Shown here piece by piece: positions 63,814 to 64,000 of a stretch of 64,000 bases of DNA (position 1 is the stretch's first letter; each line of letters begins with the position of its first letter). This DNA comes from Acidobacteriota bacterium (GTDB lineage: Bacteria; Acidobacteriota; Holophagae; Acanthopleuribacterales; Acanthopleuribacteraceae), in the NCBI GenBank assembly GCA_020439745.1, contig JAGQSC010000019.1:62001-126000 (forward strand). Direction: 5' to 3'. Below the pieces are notes generated by a model. The model saw only the letters and a list, made by a program, of their open reading frames with translations. It searched no databases and was not told the DNA's origin. Made by a program: the position numbers and the translations under genes.

Positions 63814-64000
63814 TCACAGTTTCGGATAGACAGGTCTGATATCCACGGGGATTTTTGTCATTTTTGCAGTGGTAGCAGCCACTTCGGCAGGCAGAGTCGC
63901 ATAGCGTTCAAGAAACGACTTAGCCGCTTGGTAGTCTCCCAGCGCTTGAATCATGCACACGTCGCGGACCAACGCTTCAATGCCCTTCAACATGGCGTCC
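63814..64000 (-). CDS. C-terminal end of a probable M49-like peptidase, partial
   Basis: Reading the minus strand from the window edge gives 62 codons ending in TGA at 63816-63814. The residues include LKGIEALVRDVCMIQALGDY and AAKSFLERYA, then IPVDIRPVYPKL at the end. The pattern of a helical I-x-x-x-GDY-x-A-x-x-x-L-E-x-Y segment followed by a proline-rich end recalls the C-termini of dipeptidyl-peptidase III (M49) relatives. The catalytic part is outside the window, so the call is tentative. Confidence 0.5.
   Translation of the reverse strand, partial: DAMLKGIEALVRDVCMIQALGDYQAAKSFLERYATLPAEVAATTAKMTKIPVDIRPVYPKL

Noticed and set aside
1-64000. CRISPR arrays, tRNA or rRNA genes
   Set aside because: Nothing with regular short repeats and spacers or with recognisable RNA gene cores was noticed; a dedicated scan was not possible.

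Overview
The window is about 64 kb of bacterial chromosome with mid-range GC (about 50-55% by eye). No rRNA, tRNA, CRISPR array, insertion sequence or prophage gene is visible. The organism looks like an acidobacterium, perhaps of the Holophagae/Acanthopleuribacter type. This is an inference from the combination of IPTL-CTERM surface proteins, Ser/Thr kinases fused to TPR arrays, an ECF sigma factor coupled to such a kinase, photosynthetic-reaction-centre-type cytochrome c domains, LytTR/LytS two-component systems with beta-propeller sensors, and many secreted peptidases. No 16S or marker gene is present to prove it.

Region 1 (1-12.6 kb): a cassette of two unknown proteins and an ATP-dependent ligase-like nucleotidyltransferase; a DUF493 protein whose start overlaps that of a divergent Sel1-repeat protein; an IPTL-CTERM surface protein; plsC; a subtilisin-like protease ending in a dockerin-like module; and a tightly coupled upp - glutathione peroxidase - alaX operon on the minus strand.

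Region 2 (12.6-19.4 kb): a five-gene redox operon made of a flavin/2Fe-2S reductase, a four-haem cytochrome c, a double cyclic-nucleotide-binding protein with four 4Fe-4S motifs, a diheme b-type membrane protein and a ten-haem cytochrome c. It reads as a wired electron-transfer chain from NAD(P)H across the membrane and is the strongest candidate for an undescribed system.

Region 3 (19.3-38.1 kb): a LytS/LytTR pair, small DUF proteins, three Ser/Thr kinases (one with an unusual catalytic loop, two with TPR tails), maeB, a TetR regulator with a matching operator before itself and before a PagL-type lipid A deacylase gene, a large repeat-containing IPTL-CTERM protein, a lipoprotein cytochrome, and an operon of a double DJ-1/PfpI protein, an ECF sigma factor and a kinase.

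Region 4 (38.2-49 kb): a DUF4139 protein; a three-gene radical SAM - methyltransferase - radical SAM operon flanked by possible gene remnants; a secreted pappalysin-type metalloprotease; and a second LytTR system with a propeller sensor kinase.

Region 5 (49-64 kb): a GntR/YtrA regulator with a clear promoter and operators, coupled to a slipin (SPFH) gene; two uncharacterised genes; an operon of M23 peptidase, two tandem Mrp ATPases (one fused to DUF971), a TRASH-type lipoprotein and an Mpo1-like protein; a VOC protein; hutU; a candidate structured RNA; a membrane protein; an M1 peptidase; an esterase; an unknown protein; and the C-terminal end of a probable M49 peptidase at the right edge.
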